Shown here in pieces: positions 29,159-38,387 of a stretch of 64,000 nucleotides of DNA (its first letter is position 1; each line of letters starts with the position of its first letter). Source of the DNA: Rhizorhapis sp036570425 (GTDB lineage Bacteria; Pseudomonadota; Alphaproteobacteria; Sphingomonadales; Sphingomonadaceae); contig DATCYF010000011.1 in assembly GCA_036570425.1 (NCBI GenBank), positions 186,001 to 250,000 on the forward strand. The letters run 5' to 3'. A program made the position numbers and the translations under genes. A model generated the notes under the pieces. It was not told the origin of the DNA, did not search any database, and worked only from the letters and a program-made list of their open reading frames with translations.

Positions 29159-30315
29159 TCCGTCTCGCCGCGGCCTTAACCGCATCAGCCTCGTTGCTGG
29201 TCAATCAACCGGCGCTTGCGCAGGACCATTCGCGGCACCAGGGTATGAGCATGCCGGGTATGCAGATGCCCACGCCGCAAAAACCTGCGGCCAAAAAGGC
29301 CGTAGCGAAAAAGCCTGGAGTGAAGAAACAGCTCCGCCGGCAAGGAAAGCCCACTCCGGCCCTCAAGCCGTCACCGCAGGCGCCGACTAAGCCCGATGAA
29401 GCGATGAAGGGCATGGACCAAGCCTCAATGCCCGGTATGGACATGGCTCCGCCGGCATCGGCAACCCAGTCTTCGCAGTCGATGCCCAACATGGACATGC
29501 AGGACCACAGCCAGCACGGCGCCACGCCACAGGCCGCGCACGCCGGAATGGAAATGACCGGGACGGCGCTTCCCGCCGGCGACGCACCCGCGCCACCGCC
29601 GCCAAGCGATCATTATGCCGATCGACTGTTCCCTAAGGCGGAAATGGACCGTGCCCGCGCCAAATCGATGCGCGAGCAAGGCGGGCGAACTGTCTACCAG
29701 GTGATGTTCAACTTGGCTGAATATCAGGCTCGTGCCGGACGCGATGGCTATCGTTGGGATGGTGAGGCGTTTGTCGGCGGCGACATCAATCGCTTCTGGC
29801 TCAAATCCGAAGGCGAAGGCGCGTTCGGCGACCGCCTCGAGAGCGCTGAGGTCCAGGCACTCTACAGCCGTGCAATTGGACCCTATTTCGACCTGCAGGC
29901 CGGCGTTCGCCAGGATTTCGGGCAAGGGCCGAACCGGACCTATGCGACGGTCGGCTTCGAAGGGCTCGCGCCCTATCTGTTCGAGGTCGAAGGCGCCCTG
30001 TTCCTGAGCAACAAGGGTGATCTGCTCGGTCGGCTCGAAGGCTATTATGACCAACGCATCACCCAGCGACTGGTCTTGCAGCCGCGTGTCGAGCTGAACC
30101 TTTCCGCGCAGGACGTCCCTGAGAACCGACTCGGATCGGGGCTCACCAATGCCGAGCTAGGGTTGCGGCTGCGCTATGAAATCACCCGGCAGTTCGCTCC
30201 CTATATCGGCGTGTCCTACGATGCGAAGACGGGCAGGACCGCCGACTTCGCACGAGCAGATGGCGAGGATCCCACCACCACGAGCTTTGTCGCAGGCGTG
30301 CGGCTCTGGTTCTGA
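29155..30315 (+). CDS. copB: copper resistance protein B (outer membrane), copy 2
   Basis: This 386-residue partner of CopA copy 2 has a signal peptide (MIRLAAALTASASLLVNQPALA), a lysine-rich segment (KKPAAKKAVAKKPGVKK) unusual for CopB, a Met/His-rich linker (SMPGMDMAPP, NMDMQDHSQH) and the conserved barrel (GYRWDGEAFVGGDINRFWLKSEGEG, AELGLRLRYEI, terminal WF). The start overlaps the copA stop by ATGA; the longer frame from 29071 lies inside copA. Copy 1 lacks the lysine-rich stretch. Confidence 0.93.
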   Translation: MIRLAAALTASASLLVNQPALAQDHSRHQGMSMPGMQMPTPQKPAAKKAVAKKPGVKKQLRRQGKPTPALKPSPQAPTKPDEAMKGMDQASMPGMDMAPPASATQSSQSMPNMDMQDHSQHGATPQAAHAGMEMTGTALPAGDAPAPPPPSDHYADRLFPKAEMDRARAKSMREQGGRTVYQVMFNLAEYQARAGRDGYRWDGEAFVGGDINRFWLKSEGEGAFGDRLESAEVQALYSRAIGPYFDLQAGVRQDFGQGPNRTYATVGFEGLAPYLFEVEGALFLSNKGDLLGRLEGYYDQRITQRLVLQPRVELNLSAQDVPENRLGSGLTNAELGLRLRYEITRQFAPYIGVSYDAKTGRTADFARADGEDPTTTSFVAGVRLWF

Positions 30316-30349
30316 GCCGCACAACGCATGATATTGCGAGGAGATGACT

Positions 30350-30937
30350 ATGGACAAGAAATCTCTTCGGCGACACTGGCCGAGTTGGCCGTTCGTCGGT
30401 GTGCTGGCAGCACTCCTGTTCATCTTTACGGCCGCATTCATCTATTTCGGCATTTATAATATCGCGGCCGACGCGCCGCACACAAAGCCGGTCTATGCGT
30501 TGCTGGAAAGTCTCCGCGATCGTTCGATCACGGTGCATGCTCGCGGTATCGCTGCGCCCAAAGACCTTGATGCGCCGCAGCGGGTAGCAGTAGGCGGCGG
30601 GCTCTACGGCGAGATGTGCGCCGGCTGTCATCTTGGCCCTGGTGTCGAGCGCTCCGAACTGAGCCAGGGCCTCTATCCGCAGGCGCCCGAGCTTGCAAAG
30701 CACTCACATCTGGGGCCCGCCGAACAATTCTGGATCATCAAGCACGGTGTCAAGCTGAGCGCGATGCCAGCGTGGGGCAAAACCCATCCCGATCCCTTGA
30801 TCTGGGACATGGTCGCCTTTGTGCGTCGGTTGCCTGGCATGTCGGCCGCAGAGTATCAGCGGTTGGTCGCCAGTGCACCTCAGGACCATGACGCGATGAT
30901 GCAGGGCATGAAGGACGAGCACATGCACGGGGAGTGA
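30350..30937 (+). CDS. membrane-anchored c-type cytochrome
   Basis: This 195-residue protein has one N-terminal transmembrane helix (about residues 14-36) and a periplasmic domain with a single haem-binding CAGCH (GEMCAGCHLGPG), a likely axial methionine in KLSAMPAWGKTHPD and a Met/His-rich tail (DAMMQGMKDEHMHGE). The domain resembles class I cytochrome c of the cbb3/CcoP type. It may accept electrons from Cu(I) oxidation by CopA; that is an inference from its position 34 bp after copB. The second ATG (30350) has GGAG 6 nt upstream and is preferred over 30344. Confidence 0.85.
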   Translation: MDKKSLRRHWPSWPFVGVLAALLFIFTAAFIYFGIYNIAADAPHTKPVYALLESLRDRSITVHARGIAAPKDLDAPQRVAVGGGLYGEMCAGCHLGPGVERSELSQGLYPQAPELAKHSHLGPAEQFWIIKHGVKLSAMPAWGKTHPDPLIWDMVAFVRRLPGMSAAEYQRLVASAPQDHDAMMQGMKDEHMHGE

Positions 30938-30984
30938 AAGATTCGGCAGGCGTGGACCGAGTAGGAGCCAGGGACAGACGCTCG

Positions 30985-31131
30985 ATGATCCACCGTCATT
31001 CAGATGCGACTCTGATACGTCGTGGTGCGGACCTGCGCAATGGGCAAGTCACACGGCTATTCGGCCAAATCATCGTATCACGGCGCTGGGAAATCGACGA
31101 GATGAAGGCGGTGCTCAATCGAATAGACTGA
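30985..31131 (+). pseudogene. remnant of a DUF305 domain gene
   Basis: The 48 codons from MIHRHSDATLIRRG to EIDEMKAVLNRID resemble the C-terminal helix pair of DUF305 proteins (MIPHHxxA...G...LAxxIIxxQxxEIxxM). The key HHQ motif is degraded and no N-terminal part or signal peptide remains; the preceding bases read through from the cytochrome gene. DUF305 proteins are common in copper clusters, so this looks like a decaying gene. The 31132-31201 gap holds only leader sequence for the DUF411 gene. Confidence 0.5.
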
Positions 31132-31201
31132 CAATCGACAAATTTCGAGGGATCCGCCTCGCGCGTGCGTATAGGTCGTGGAACATGAGAGGACTCGGAG
31201 C

Positions 31202-31642
31202 ATGAGATTTCACCTAGCTGCGGCAGCGTTGATGCTATCCGCAACGGCGGCCAGCGCGGCAGGACCGATCGTGGTGCATCGCGACCCAGGCTGCGGCTGC
31301 TGCGAGCAATGGGCCGCCCAGGTGCGGACGCAATTCGACAGGTCCGTCAGGATGGTCGACGATCAGAACCGATCGGCCCTTCAGCGCGCTCGCGGCGTTC
31401 CTGCGTCGCTTTCCTCCTGTCATACCGCTCTCATCGACGGCATGGTCTTCGAAGGTCATGTTCCCATGGCAGACATGAAGCGGGTGCTCGCCCAGCGTCC
31501 GAAAGGCGTATCAGGACTGGCTGTCGCCGGAATGCCGATTGGATCGCCCGGCATGGAAGTGCCGGGGCGACGCGGCGATCCCTATGTCGTCACGGCCTTC
31601 GGCGCCAACGGCACCCGGATATTCGCACGGCATCAAGGATAG
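31202..31642 (+). CDS. DUF411 metal-binding protein
   Basis: This 146-residue secreted protein of the DUF411 family has a signal peptide (MRFHLAAAALMLSATAASA), a thioredoxin-like strand with VHRDPGCGCCEQWA (cysteines at about 33, 35 and 36), SSCHTALIDGMVFEGHVPMADMKRVL and GLAVAGMPIGSPGME. The conserved Cys/Met/His set suggests copper binding in the periplasm; homologues sit in copper and silver operons. ATG 31202 follows AGAGGA with suitable spacing; the upstream GTG extension lacks a signal-peptide start. Confidence 0.88.
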   Translation: MRFHLAAAALMLSATAASAAGPIVVHRDPGCGCCEQWAAQVRTQFDRSVRMVDDQNRSALQRARGVPASLSSCHTALIDGMVFEGHVPMADMKRVLAQRPKGVSGLAVAGMPIGSPGMEVPGRRGDPYVVTAFGANGTRIFARHQG

Positions 31643-31688
31643 GTTGGCAATTGCCGTCAGGACTGGGTTGTTATAGATTGACTTAACC

Positions 31689-32048
31689 GTGAAACGCTTT
31701 CTCGCCTCGCTGCTCCTCATCGGAGCCCTGATCGGCCTCTTCGGAGCTGAGTTGGCCTATGCGCGAAGCGTTCCTGCGACCGCGCCGGCCAAGACAATGG
31801 CGATGGACGCGGATTGTATGGCCATGATGGCCATGCAGCAGCCGGCGCCAAAGGAAAAGCCATGCAAGGGGCTCACCCTTGACTGCATCGCGGCCATGGG
31901 GTGCGTGGTGCCGTTGATGGCCGCCGATCTAACTGGAAGTATTGCTGCGCCTCATATTCACGGCAAGCCCAATTTCTGGTCGGCAACGACCGTGCTGGCG
32001 GGCAAGAATTTCGCCCCCGATCCTGATCCTCCCATGAACCTTGGCTGA
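31689..32048 (+). CDS. hypothetical secreted Met/Cys-rich protein
   Basis: This 119-residue protein starts with GTG. It has a signal peptide (MKRFLASLLLIGALIGLFGAELAYA) and a mature region with clustered Met and Cys (MAMDADCMAMMAMQQP, CKGLTLDCIAAMGCVVP) and a proline-rich end. The composition suggests periplasmic Cu(I) handling. It lies 46 bp after DUF411 and 80 bp before another small secreted protein, immediately upstream of the Cus pump genes. No named family is recognised. Confidence 0.7.
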   Translation: MKRFLASLLLIGALIGLFGAELAYARSVPATAPAKTMAMDADCMAMMAMQQPAPKEKPCKGLTLDCIAAMGCVVPLMAADLTGSIAAPHIHGKPNFWSATTVLAGKNFAPDPDPPMNLG

Positions 32049-32131
32049 TTGAGCGATCGCGTCTGTTCGGCGCGCGGCAGTGTCGCGTCCGACCCAGCGA
32101 TCCCCCTCCATTCAGTCAAAGGATATTCGTG

Positions 32132-32407
32132 ATGACCATGAAGACGCTTTCGGTCGCCCTCGTTGCGGCCCTCAGCCTCACCGCATCTGCATGGGCGGCC
32201 GACAACAGCCAGACCACGCCCCAGGGACATTGGGAGTGGCGGTCGGCGCCTCAATATGGTCCGCGGGCCACCGGCCCTGCGCAGAAGCGCGTGTGGGTGC
32301 CTGATCAGGCACAGATGGCGAACTGCACGTGCGACATGATGAAGACGCATGCCGCTGATTGCATGAAGTCCATGCATGATGGGCATTCGATGCCATCGGC
32401 CGGCTAA
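32132..32407 (+). CDS. hypothetical small secreted Cys/Met/His protein
   Basis: This 91-residue protein has a signal peptide ending SAWA-ADN and a mature part with a C-terminal metal-binding-looking cluster NCTCDMMKTHAADCMKSMHDGHSM. AAAGGA lies 9 nt before ATG 32132; ATG 32138 is an alternative. It precedes cusC by 133 bp in the same direction. A role in copper or silver binding is an inference from composition and place. Confidence 0.7.
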   Translation: MTMKTLSVALVAALSLTASAWAADNSQTTPQGHWEWRSAPQYGPRATGPAQKRVWVPDQAQMANCTCDMMKTHAADCMKSMHDGHSMPSAG

Positions 32408-32540
32408 GATCAGCCCCGGCGCCTTCGGGTCGCATCATTGCCGGGCTGGCGGTGGCGACGGAACGCCCCCCGTTTCGTCGCCACCCATATGCCCGCGATC
32501 CTGTCCCGTGCTGCTCCGATCTCTCCACCGGGAGTTTTCC

Positions 32541-33767
32541 ATGCGTTATGTGTTCGTTGCGTTGCTGTTCGCCGCAATGCCCGGCCTTGCCTTCGCGCAG
32601 CCGCTGACCTTCGAAGATGCCCTTTCCAGGGCGGAAGCCGCGCCGTCAGTCCAGGCTCGCAGCCTCGATGTCGAGGCGCGCCGGTCGGCCGCTATAGCCG
32701 CCGGCCGGCTTCCTGACCCCAAACTTGGCGTCGGTCTCGACAATTTCCCCGTCTCGGGTCCACCCGCCTTCACCTATGCCGGCGACAGCATGACGATGGC
32801 GCGAGTGGGCATCAGCCAAGATGTGCCCAATGCCGCCAAGCGTCATGCCCAGCAGGCTCGCGCCCAGGCCGACATCGCGGCAGCCGAGGCCAATGGCTTC
32901 GTCGAAGTCCGTCGCGTCAAAGTGGCGACCGCGCTCGCCTGGATCGACCTCTATTATGCCGAGCGGCGTCTTGCAGCGATTGATGCCGTTATCGCGCGGC
33001 AGAATGGCCTCGCGGTCGCAGCGCATTCGGGCGTAGCGTCGGGCGCGGCCCGACCCGCGCAAACGCTCGATGTGCGCCAGGCAATTGCTGCGCTTGAGGA
33101 CAAGAGAAGCGAAACTGCGGCCGATTCCGCTCGCGCCCGCTCGACACTCGCCCGTTGGACGGGCGATGCGAACCCGGAGGTCACTGGCACTCTCCCCGAT
33201 TTCGCGATCAATCCGACCGCCTTGCGTGAGGCAGTCGGCCAGCATCCCGATCTGAACGCAGCGATAGCGCGAACACGGCAGGCCGAGGCAGATGTCGCAG
33301 CGGCACGCGCCACGAAACGGCCGGACTGGAGTTTCGATGTCGCCTACCAGCGCCGCGCCGATCGCTATGGCGACATGGTGTCGGCCGGCGTCACGATCAG
33401 CCTGCCGTTGTTTGCCGGCAAGCGGCAGGACCCGATGATCGCGGCCAGCAGCGCGAGCGCGAGCGCGGCGCTGGCCGAGCAGGAAGACATGCGGCGCGCG
33501 CTGGCGGCCGATCTCCAAGCAGGGATTGCCGATCATGTCATGCATCATGAGCAATGGATGCGGTCTCGTGACACGCTGCTGCCGCTGGCGCGACAGAAGG
33601 TCGATCTCGAGACCGCCAGCTATTCGGCGGGCCGCGCTGGATTGCTCGACGTGATCCAGGCCCAGACGATGCTGGCCAACAGCGAAATCGAAACGCTCGA
33701 CCGCGAGGCGCTGGTGGCGCGTGACGGCGCGCGACTTGTCCTGACCTATGGGAGCGACCGCCGATGA
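32541..33767 (+). CDS. cusC: TolC-family outer-membrane channel of the Cus system
   Basis: This 408-residue outer-membrane efflux protein has a signal peptide (MRYVFVALLFAAMPGLAFA), then the paired helical repeats typical of the family (EDALSRAEAAPSVQARSLDVEARR near the start, AIARTRQAEADVAAARATKRPDWSF in the second repeat). GGGAG lies just before ATG 32541. It overlaps cusB by ATGA, forming cusCBA. It carries copper or silver ions from the periplasm to the outside together with CusB and CusA. Confidence 0.9.
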   Translation: MRYVFVALLFAAMPGLAFAQPLTFEDALSRAEAAPSVQARSLDVEARRSAAIAAGRLPDPKLGVGLDNFPVSGPPAFTYAGDSMTMARVGISQDVPNAAKRHAQQARAQADIAAAEANGFVEVRRVKVATALAWIDLYYAERRLAAIDAVIARQNGLAVAAHSGVASGAARPAQTLDVRQAIAALEDKRSETAADSARARSTLARWTGDANPEVTGTLPDFAINPTALREAVGQHPDLNAAIARTRQAEADVAAARATKRPDWSFDVAYQRRADRYGDMVSAGVTISLPLFAGKRQDPMIAASSASASAALAEQEDMRRALAADLQAGIADHVMHHEQWMRSRDTLLPLARQKVDLETASYSAGRAGLLDVIQAQTMLANSEIETLDREALVARDGARLVLTYGSDRR

Positions 33768-35251
33768 ACCTTGATCTTTCGCCGCGCATAAAGCTTGGCC
33801 TCGCCGCTGCCGCCATTGCTCTGACCGCAGGGGGAGCGGGCTATGGGATTGCCACCTTCAGCCATGACCAGGCAGCTGATCCAGGAGCCGATGCGAGCCG
33901 GAAAATACTCTATTGGTATGACCCGATGGTCCCCAGCCAGCATTTCGACAAGCCCGGAAAATCGCCGTTCATGGATATGCAGCTCGTCCCCAAATATGCC
34001 GACGAGGGGCAAAGCGAAGCCGGGGTCACGATCGATCCGGCACGCACGCAGAGCCTTGGCCTGCGCGTGGTTGAGGCCCGGATGGGATCGTTGGGGTCCA
34101 GCATCACCGCCACCGGCACGATCGATTTCAACCAGCGTGATGTCGCTATCGTGCAGGCGCGCGCTTCCGGCTTCGTCCAGCGCGTTTATAGCCGCGCACC
34201 GGGCGATGTGATCGGTGCAGGCGCACCGCTCGCAGATTTGCTCGTCCCCGAATGGGCGGGTGCGCAGGCAGAGTATCTGGCGGTTCGCCGGACAGGCGAC
34301 GCGGCGCTGACCCGCGCCGCGCGCCAACGGCTCGCGCTGTTAGGCATTCCATCGAGCACCATCGCCGCAGTTGAACGCGGCGGACGGCCGAACAATGTCA
34401 TCACCGTGTCGGCTCCAACCGACGGTGTCATCAAAACGCTCGGCGTGCGTGCCGGCATGACGGTGGCGGCGGGCCAGACACTGGCGGAGATTAATGGCCT
34501 TGGCACCGTCTGGCTCAACGCCGCCGTACCGGAAGCCGTTGCGGGCCAGCTCAAATCCGGTCAGCCAGTACAGGCAACGCTGACCGCCTTTCCCGGCCAA
34601 ACTCTCTCTGGACGAGTGTCGGCGATCCTCCCCGATGTCCAAGCCGACAGCCGGACGCTGTCCGTGCGGATCGAACTGCCCAACCGCGGCGGTCGCCTGA
34701 AGCCAGGCATGTTCGCGACGGTATCGTTCGGTGGCAGTGCGCAGACCGCGCTGCTCGTGCCATCGGAGGCGCTGATTCGAACCGGCAAGCGAACGCTCGT
34801 CATGCTCGCGCTCGACAAGGGCCGTTATCAGCCGGCTGAAGTGCAAACGGGCCAGGAGTCCGCGAACGACACCGAGATCCTCGCAGGCTTGAGAGAAGGT
34901 GAGAAGATCGTTGCATCAGGTCAGTTCCTGATCGACTCCGAGGCGAGCCTCTCCGGCGTGGAAGCACGGCCGATCGGTGGTCGCGCACCAACGGCAGCCG
35001 CCAAACCCGTCAACGGGCCAGCGCTCTATGAAACCGTCGGCAGGATCGAACAGATCACGCCCAGGTCTGTGACGTTCAGCCACGAGCCGGTCCCCGCCCT
35101 TGGCTGGCCGGCGATGACCATGACCTTCCGGCTCCTCGATCCGACGATCACACGAGGTCTCAAGACCGGCGATCGCGTTCGTTTCGACTTCGACCAACCA
35201 CCGACCGGGCCAACCGTGCGCCGGATGACCAGGATGGGGGCCGATCGATGA
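33764..35251 (+). CDS. cusB: CusB periplasmic adaptor with fused CusF-like domain
   Basis: This 495-residue membrane-fusion protein has an N-terminal hydrophobic anchor (residues 10-30), a heavy-metal-binding motif YWYDPMVPSQHFDKPGKSPFMDMQL (about 46-70), barrel-sandwich and beta-barrel adaptor domains, and at the C-terminus an extra ~75-residue CusF-like copper-binding domain (GRIEQITPRSVTFSHEPVPALGWPAMTMTF, about 421-495). The fused domain could load Cu(I)/Ag(I) into the pump directly. The gene overlaps both neighbours by ATGA. A separate CusF lipoprotein is also encoded downstream. Confidence 0.93.
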   Translation: MNLDLSPRIKLGLAAAAIALTAGGAGYGIATFSHDQAADPGADASRKILYWYDPMVPSQHFDKPGKSPFMDMQLVPKYADEGQSEAGVTIDPARTQSLGLRVVEARMGSLGSSITATGTIDFNQRDVAIVQARASGFVQRVYSRAPGDVIGAGAPLADLLVPEWAGAQAEYLAVRRTGDAALTRAARQRLALLGIPSSTIAAVERGGRPNNVITVSAPTDGVIKTLGVRAGMTVAAGQTLAEINGLGTVWLNAAVPEAVAGQLKSGQPVQATLTAFPGQTLSGRVSAILPDVQADSRTLSVRIELPNRGGRLKPGMFATVSFGGSAQTALLVPSEALIRTGKRTLVMLALDKGRYQPAEVQTGQESANDTEILAGLREGEKIVASGQFLIDSEASLSGVEARPIGGRAPTAAAKPVNGPALYETVGRIEQITPRSVTFSHEPVPALGWPAMTMTFRLLDPTITRGLKTGDRVRFDFDQPPTGPTVRRMTRMGADR

Positions 35252-38200
35252 TCGCCGCCCTCATCCGCTGGTCAGTCCACAATCGCTTCCTTGTCGTGAT
35301 CGGAGTTCTGGCTCTGGTTGGCGCGGGGCTGTGGGCGGTGCGATCGACCCCAATCGATGCACTGCCCGACCTCTCCGACACGCAGGTCATCATCCGCACC
35401 TCCTATCCAGGTCAGGCGCCGCAGATCGTCGAAAATCAGGTCACCTATCCGCTCACCACCACCATGCTGTCCGTACCCGGCGCCAAGACGGTGCGCGGCT
35501 ACTCCTTCTTCGGCGACAGCTTCGTCTATGTGATCTTCGAAGACGGCACGGACCTCTATTGGGCGCGCAGCCGCGTGCTCGAATATCTCAATCAGGTCCA
35601 GGGTCGCCTACCGGCGAGCGCCCGCAGCGCGCTCGGGCCGGACGCGACCGGCGTCGGCTGGGTCTATGAATACGCGCTGGTCGACCGGACAGGCCGCCAC
35701 GACCTGTCGCAGCTCCGCGGGATTCAGGACTGGTTTCTGCGCTACGAGCTGAAGACCGTGCCGGGTGTCGCCGAGATCGCCAGCATCGGCGGCATGGTGA
35801 AGCAATATCAGGTGCTGCTCGATCCGGTGGAACTCGCCGCCTACGGTATCCCGCACGCCCAAGCGGTCGAGGCGATTCAAAAGGCCAATCAGGAAGCCGG
35901 CGGCTCGGTGCTGGAGATGGGCGAAGCCGAGTATATGATCCGCGCCTCAGGCTATCTGAAGACGCTCGACGATTTCCGCGCGATCCCGCTTCGCACGGCT
36001 GCAGGCGGCGTGCCGGTGACGCTTGGTGACGTCGCCACGATCCAGATCGGCCCGGAAATGCGACGCGGCATTGCCGAACTCAACGGCGAAGGCGAAGTGG
36101 CGGGCGGTATCGTCATTCTTCGCTCGGGCAAAAATGCCCGCGAAGCGATCGCAGCGGTCAAGGACAAGCTCGATACACTCAAGGCGAGCCTCCCGCCAGG
36201 AGTGGAGGTCATTACCACCTATGACCGTTCGGAGCTCATCGACCGTGCAGTGGAGAATCTCACCCATAAACTGCTCGAAGAATTCGTCGTTGTCGCGATC
36301 GTCTGCGCGCTGTTCCTCTGGCACGTCCGCTCGGCGTTGGTCGCGATCTTTACCTTGCCCCTGGGCGTTTTAGCGGCGTTCGTTGTCATGCGGTTCCAGG
36401 GGGTCAACGCTGACATCATGTCGCTGGGCGGTATCGCCATAGCGATTGGCGCGATGGTCGACGCGGCGGTCGTCATGATTGAAAACGCCCACAAGAAAAT
36501 CGAGCATTGGGGGCAGGATCATCCCAGCCAGCAGCTCGATAATGATCAGTGCTGGGCGATCGTTACAGAGGCCGCCACCGAGGTCGGGCCGGCGCTTTTC
36601 TTCAGTTTGCTGATCATCACGCTGTCGTTCGTTCCGATCTTCACGCTCCAAGGGCAGGAAGGTCGGCTGTTCGCGCCTCTGGCTTTCACCAAGACCTATG
36701 CGATGGCAGGAGCCGCGATCCTGTCGGTGACTTTGGTGCCGGTTCTGATGGGCTGGCTGATCCGGGGGAAGATCCCGGCCGAGCAGGCCAATCCGATCAA
36801 CCGTTGGCTTACGCATATCTATCGTCCCGCCATCGACTGGACACTGCACCGACCGAAAACCGTGCTGGTGATCGCAGCGCTGGTGTTTGCGACCACGGCC
36901 TTTCCGCTATCGCGGTTAGGCGGCGAGTTTATGCCCAATATGGACGAGGGCGATCTGCTCTACATGCCCTCCGCCTTGCCGGGCCTGTCGGCTGCCAAGG
37001 CATCGGCGTTGCTCCAGCAGACCGATCGGCTCATCAAAACCGTGCCCGAGGTCCGCAGCGTGTTTGGCAAGGCTGGTCGCGCCGAAACCGCAACCGATCC
37101 GGCGCCGCTCGAGATGTTCGAGACGACCATTCAGTTCAAGCCGAGAGACCAATGGCGCCCCGGCATGACGCCCGCCAAACTGGTCGAGGAACTCGATCGC
37201 ACGGTGAAGGTGCCCGGCCTCACCAATGTCTGGGTGCCGCCGATCCGCAATCGCATCGACATGCTCGCGACCGGCATCAAAAGCCCGATCGGGGTCAAGG
37301 TCTCTGGCGCCGATCTCGCCCAGCTCGACCGCATCGCCCATGATATCGAGACGGTGGCCAAATCCGTACCGGGTGTTAGCTCGGCGCTGGCCGAGCGGCT
37401 GACCGGCGGGCGCTATGTCGATGTCGACATCGACCGCGCTGCTGCCGCTCGGTACGGGCTTAACATCGCCGATGTGCAGGCGATCGTCTCGGGCGCGATC
37501 GGTGGTGAGACGATCGGCGAGACGGTCGAGGGGCTGGCGCGCTATCCAATCAGTGTGCGCTATCCACGCGAGTTGCGTGACAGTCTGGAGGGCTTGCGCA
37601 CGCTGCCGATCCTGACCCCGTCGGGCCAGCAGATCACCCTTGGCACCGTCGCGAGCCTCTCAATCGCTGAGGGGCCACCGATGCTCAAGACCGAGAACGC
37701 TCGGCCTTCGACCTGGATCTATGTCGACGTGCGCGACCGCGATCTTACCTCAGTGGTTGGCGATCTCCAGCGAGCGGTTGCAAAGCAAGTTCCGCTCTCG
37801 CCCGGCGTTAGCATCGCCTACTCGGGTCAGTTCGAATATCTCCAGCACGCCATTGCCAAACTGAAGTTGGTGGTGCCGGCGACGCTCCTCATCATTTTTG
37901 TCCTCCTCTATATGACCTTCGGCCGATTTGATGATGCGGCGCTGATCATGGGCACGCTGCCGTTCGCGCTCACAGGCGGCATCTGGTTCCTTTATCTTCT
38001 GGGTTTCAACCAATCAGTGGCGACCGGGGTCGGATTTATCGCACTCGCCGGCGTGTCCGCCGAGTTCGGCGTGGTGATGCTGATCTACCTGAAACACGCG
38101 TTGGCGGAGCTTGGCCCCGATCCGGATACCGCCCAGGTCGAAGCCGCAGTGCGGGATGGGGCGCTCCTGCGCGTTCGTCCCAAGGCGATGACAGTCGCGG

Positions 38201-38376
38201 TGATCTTCGCAGGACTTTTACCGATCCTGCTCGGGAGTGGCACCGGTTCGGAGGTAATGAGCCGGATCGCCGCGCCAATGATCGGCGGCATGCTCACCGC
38301 ACCGCTGCTCTCCATGCTCGTTCTGCCAGCAGCTTATCTGTTGTTGCACCGGCCGAAAGCCAATCCCGTTTCATGA
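35248..38376 (+). CDS. cusA: CusA heavy-metal RND pump (Cu/Ag)
   Basis: This 1042-residue inner-membrane proton-driven RND transporter of the HME class has twelve predicted helices and two large periplasmic loops. IDALPDLSDTQVI near the N-terminus and the TM4 proton-relay motif AIGAMVDAAVVMIENAHKK match CusA/SilA, the monovalent-metal group, and differ from the DFGLIVDGAVIIIEN motif of the CzcA at 48530. It assembles with CusB and CusC into a channel spanning the envelope. Full family length with no internal damage. Confidence 0.95.
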   Translation: MIAALIRWSVHNRFLVVIGVLALVGAGLWAVRSTPIDALPDLSDTQVIIRTSYPGQAPQIVENQVTYPLTTTMLSVPGAKTVRGYSFFGDSFVYVIFEDGTDLYWARSRVLEYLNQVQGRLPASARSALGPDATGVGWVYEYALVDRTGRHDLSQLRGIQDWFLRYELKTVPGVAEIASIGGMVKQYQVLLDPVELAAYGIPHAQAVEAIQKANQEAGGSVLEMGEAEYMIRASGYLKTLDDFRAIPLRTAAGGVPVTLGDVATIQIGPEMRRGIAELNGEGEVAGGIVILRSGKNAREAIAAVKDKLDTLKASLPPGVEVITTYDRSELIDRAVENLTHKLLEEFVVVAIVCALFLWHVRSALVAIFTLPLGVLAAFVVMRFQGVNADIMSLGGIAIAIGAMVDAAVVMIENAHKKIEHWGQDHPSQQLDNDQCWAIVTEAATEVGPALFFSLLIITLSFVPIFTLQGQEGRLFAPLAFTKTYAMAGAAILSVTLVPVLMGWLIRGKIPAEQANPINRWLTHIYRPAIDWTLHRPKTVLVIAALVFATTAFPLSRLGGEFMPNMDEGDLLYMPSALPGLSAAKASALLQQTDRLIKTVPEVRSVFGKAGRAETATDPAPLEMFETTIQFKPRDQWRPGMTPAKLVEELDRTVKVPGLTNVWVPPIRNRIDMLATGIKSPIGVKVSGADLAQLDRIAHDIETVAKSVPGVSSALAERLTGGRYVDVDIDRAAAARYGLNIADVQAIVSGAIGGETIGETVEGLARYPISVRYPRELRDSLEGLRTLPILTPSGQQITLGTVASLSIAEGPPMLKTENARPSTWIYVDVRDRDLTSVVGDLQRAVAKQVPLSPGVSIAYSGQFEYLQHAIAKLKLVVPATLLIIFVLLYMTFGRFDDAALIMGTLPFALTGGIWFLYLLGFNQSVATGVGFIALAGVSAEFGVVMLIYLKHALAELGPDPDTAQVEAAVRDGALLRVRPKAMTVAVIFAGLLPILLGSGTGSEVMSRIAAPMIGGMLTAPLLSMLVLPAAYLLLHRPKANPVS

Positions 38377-38387
38377 AGGAGAAGACT

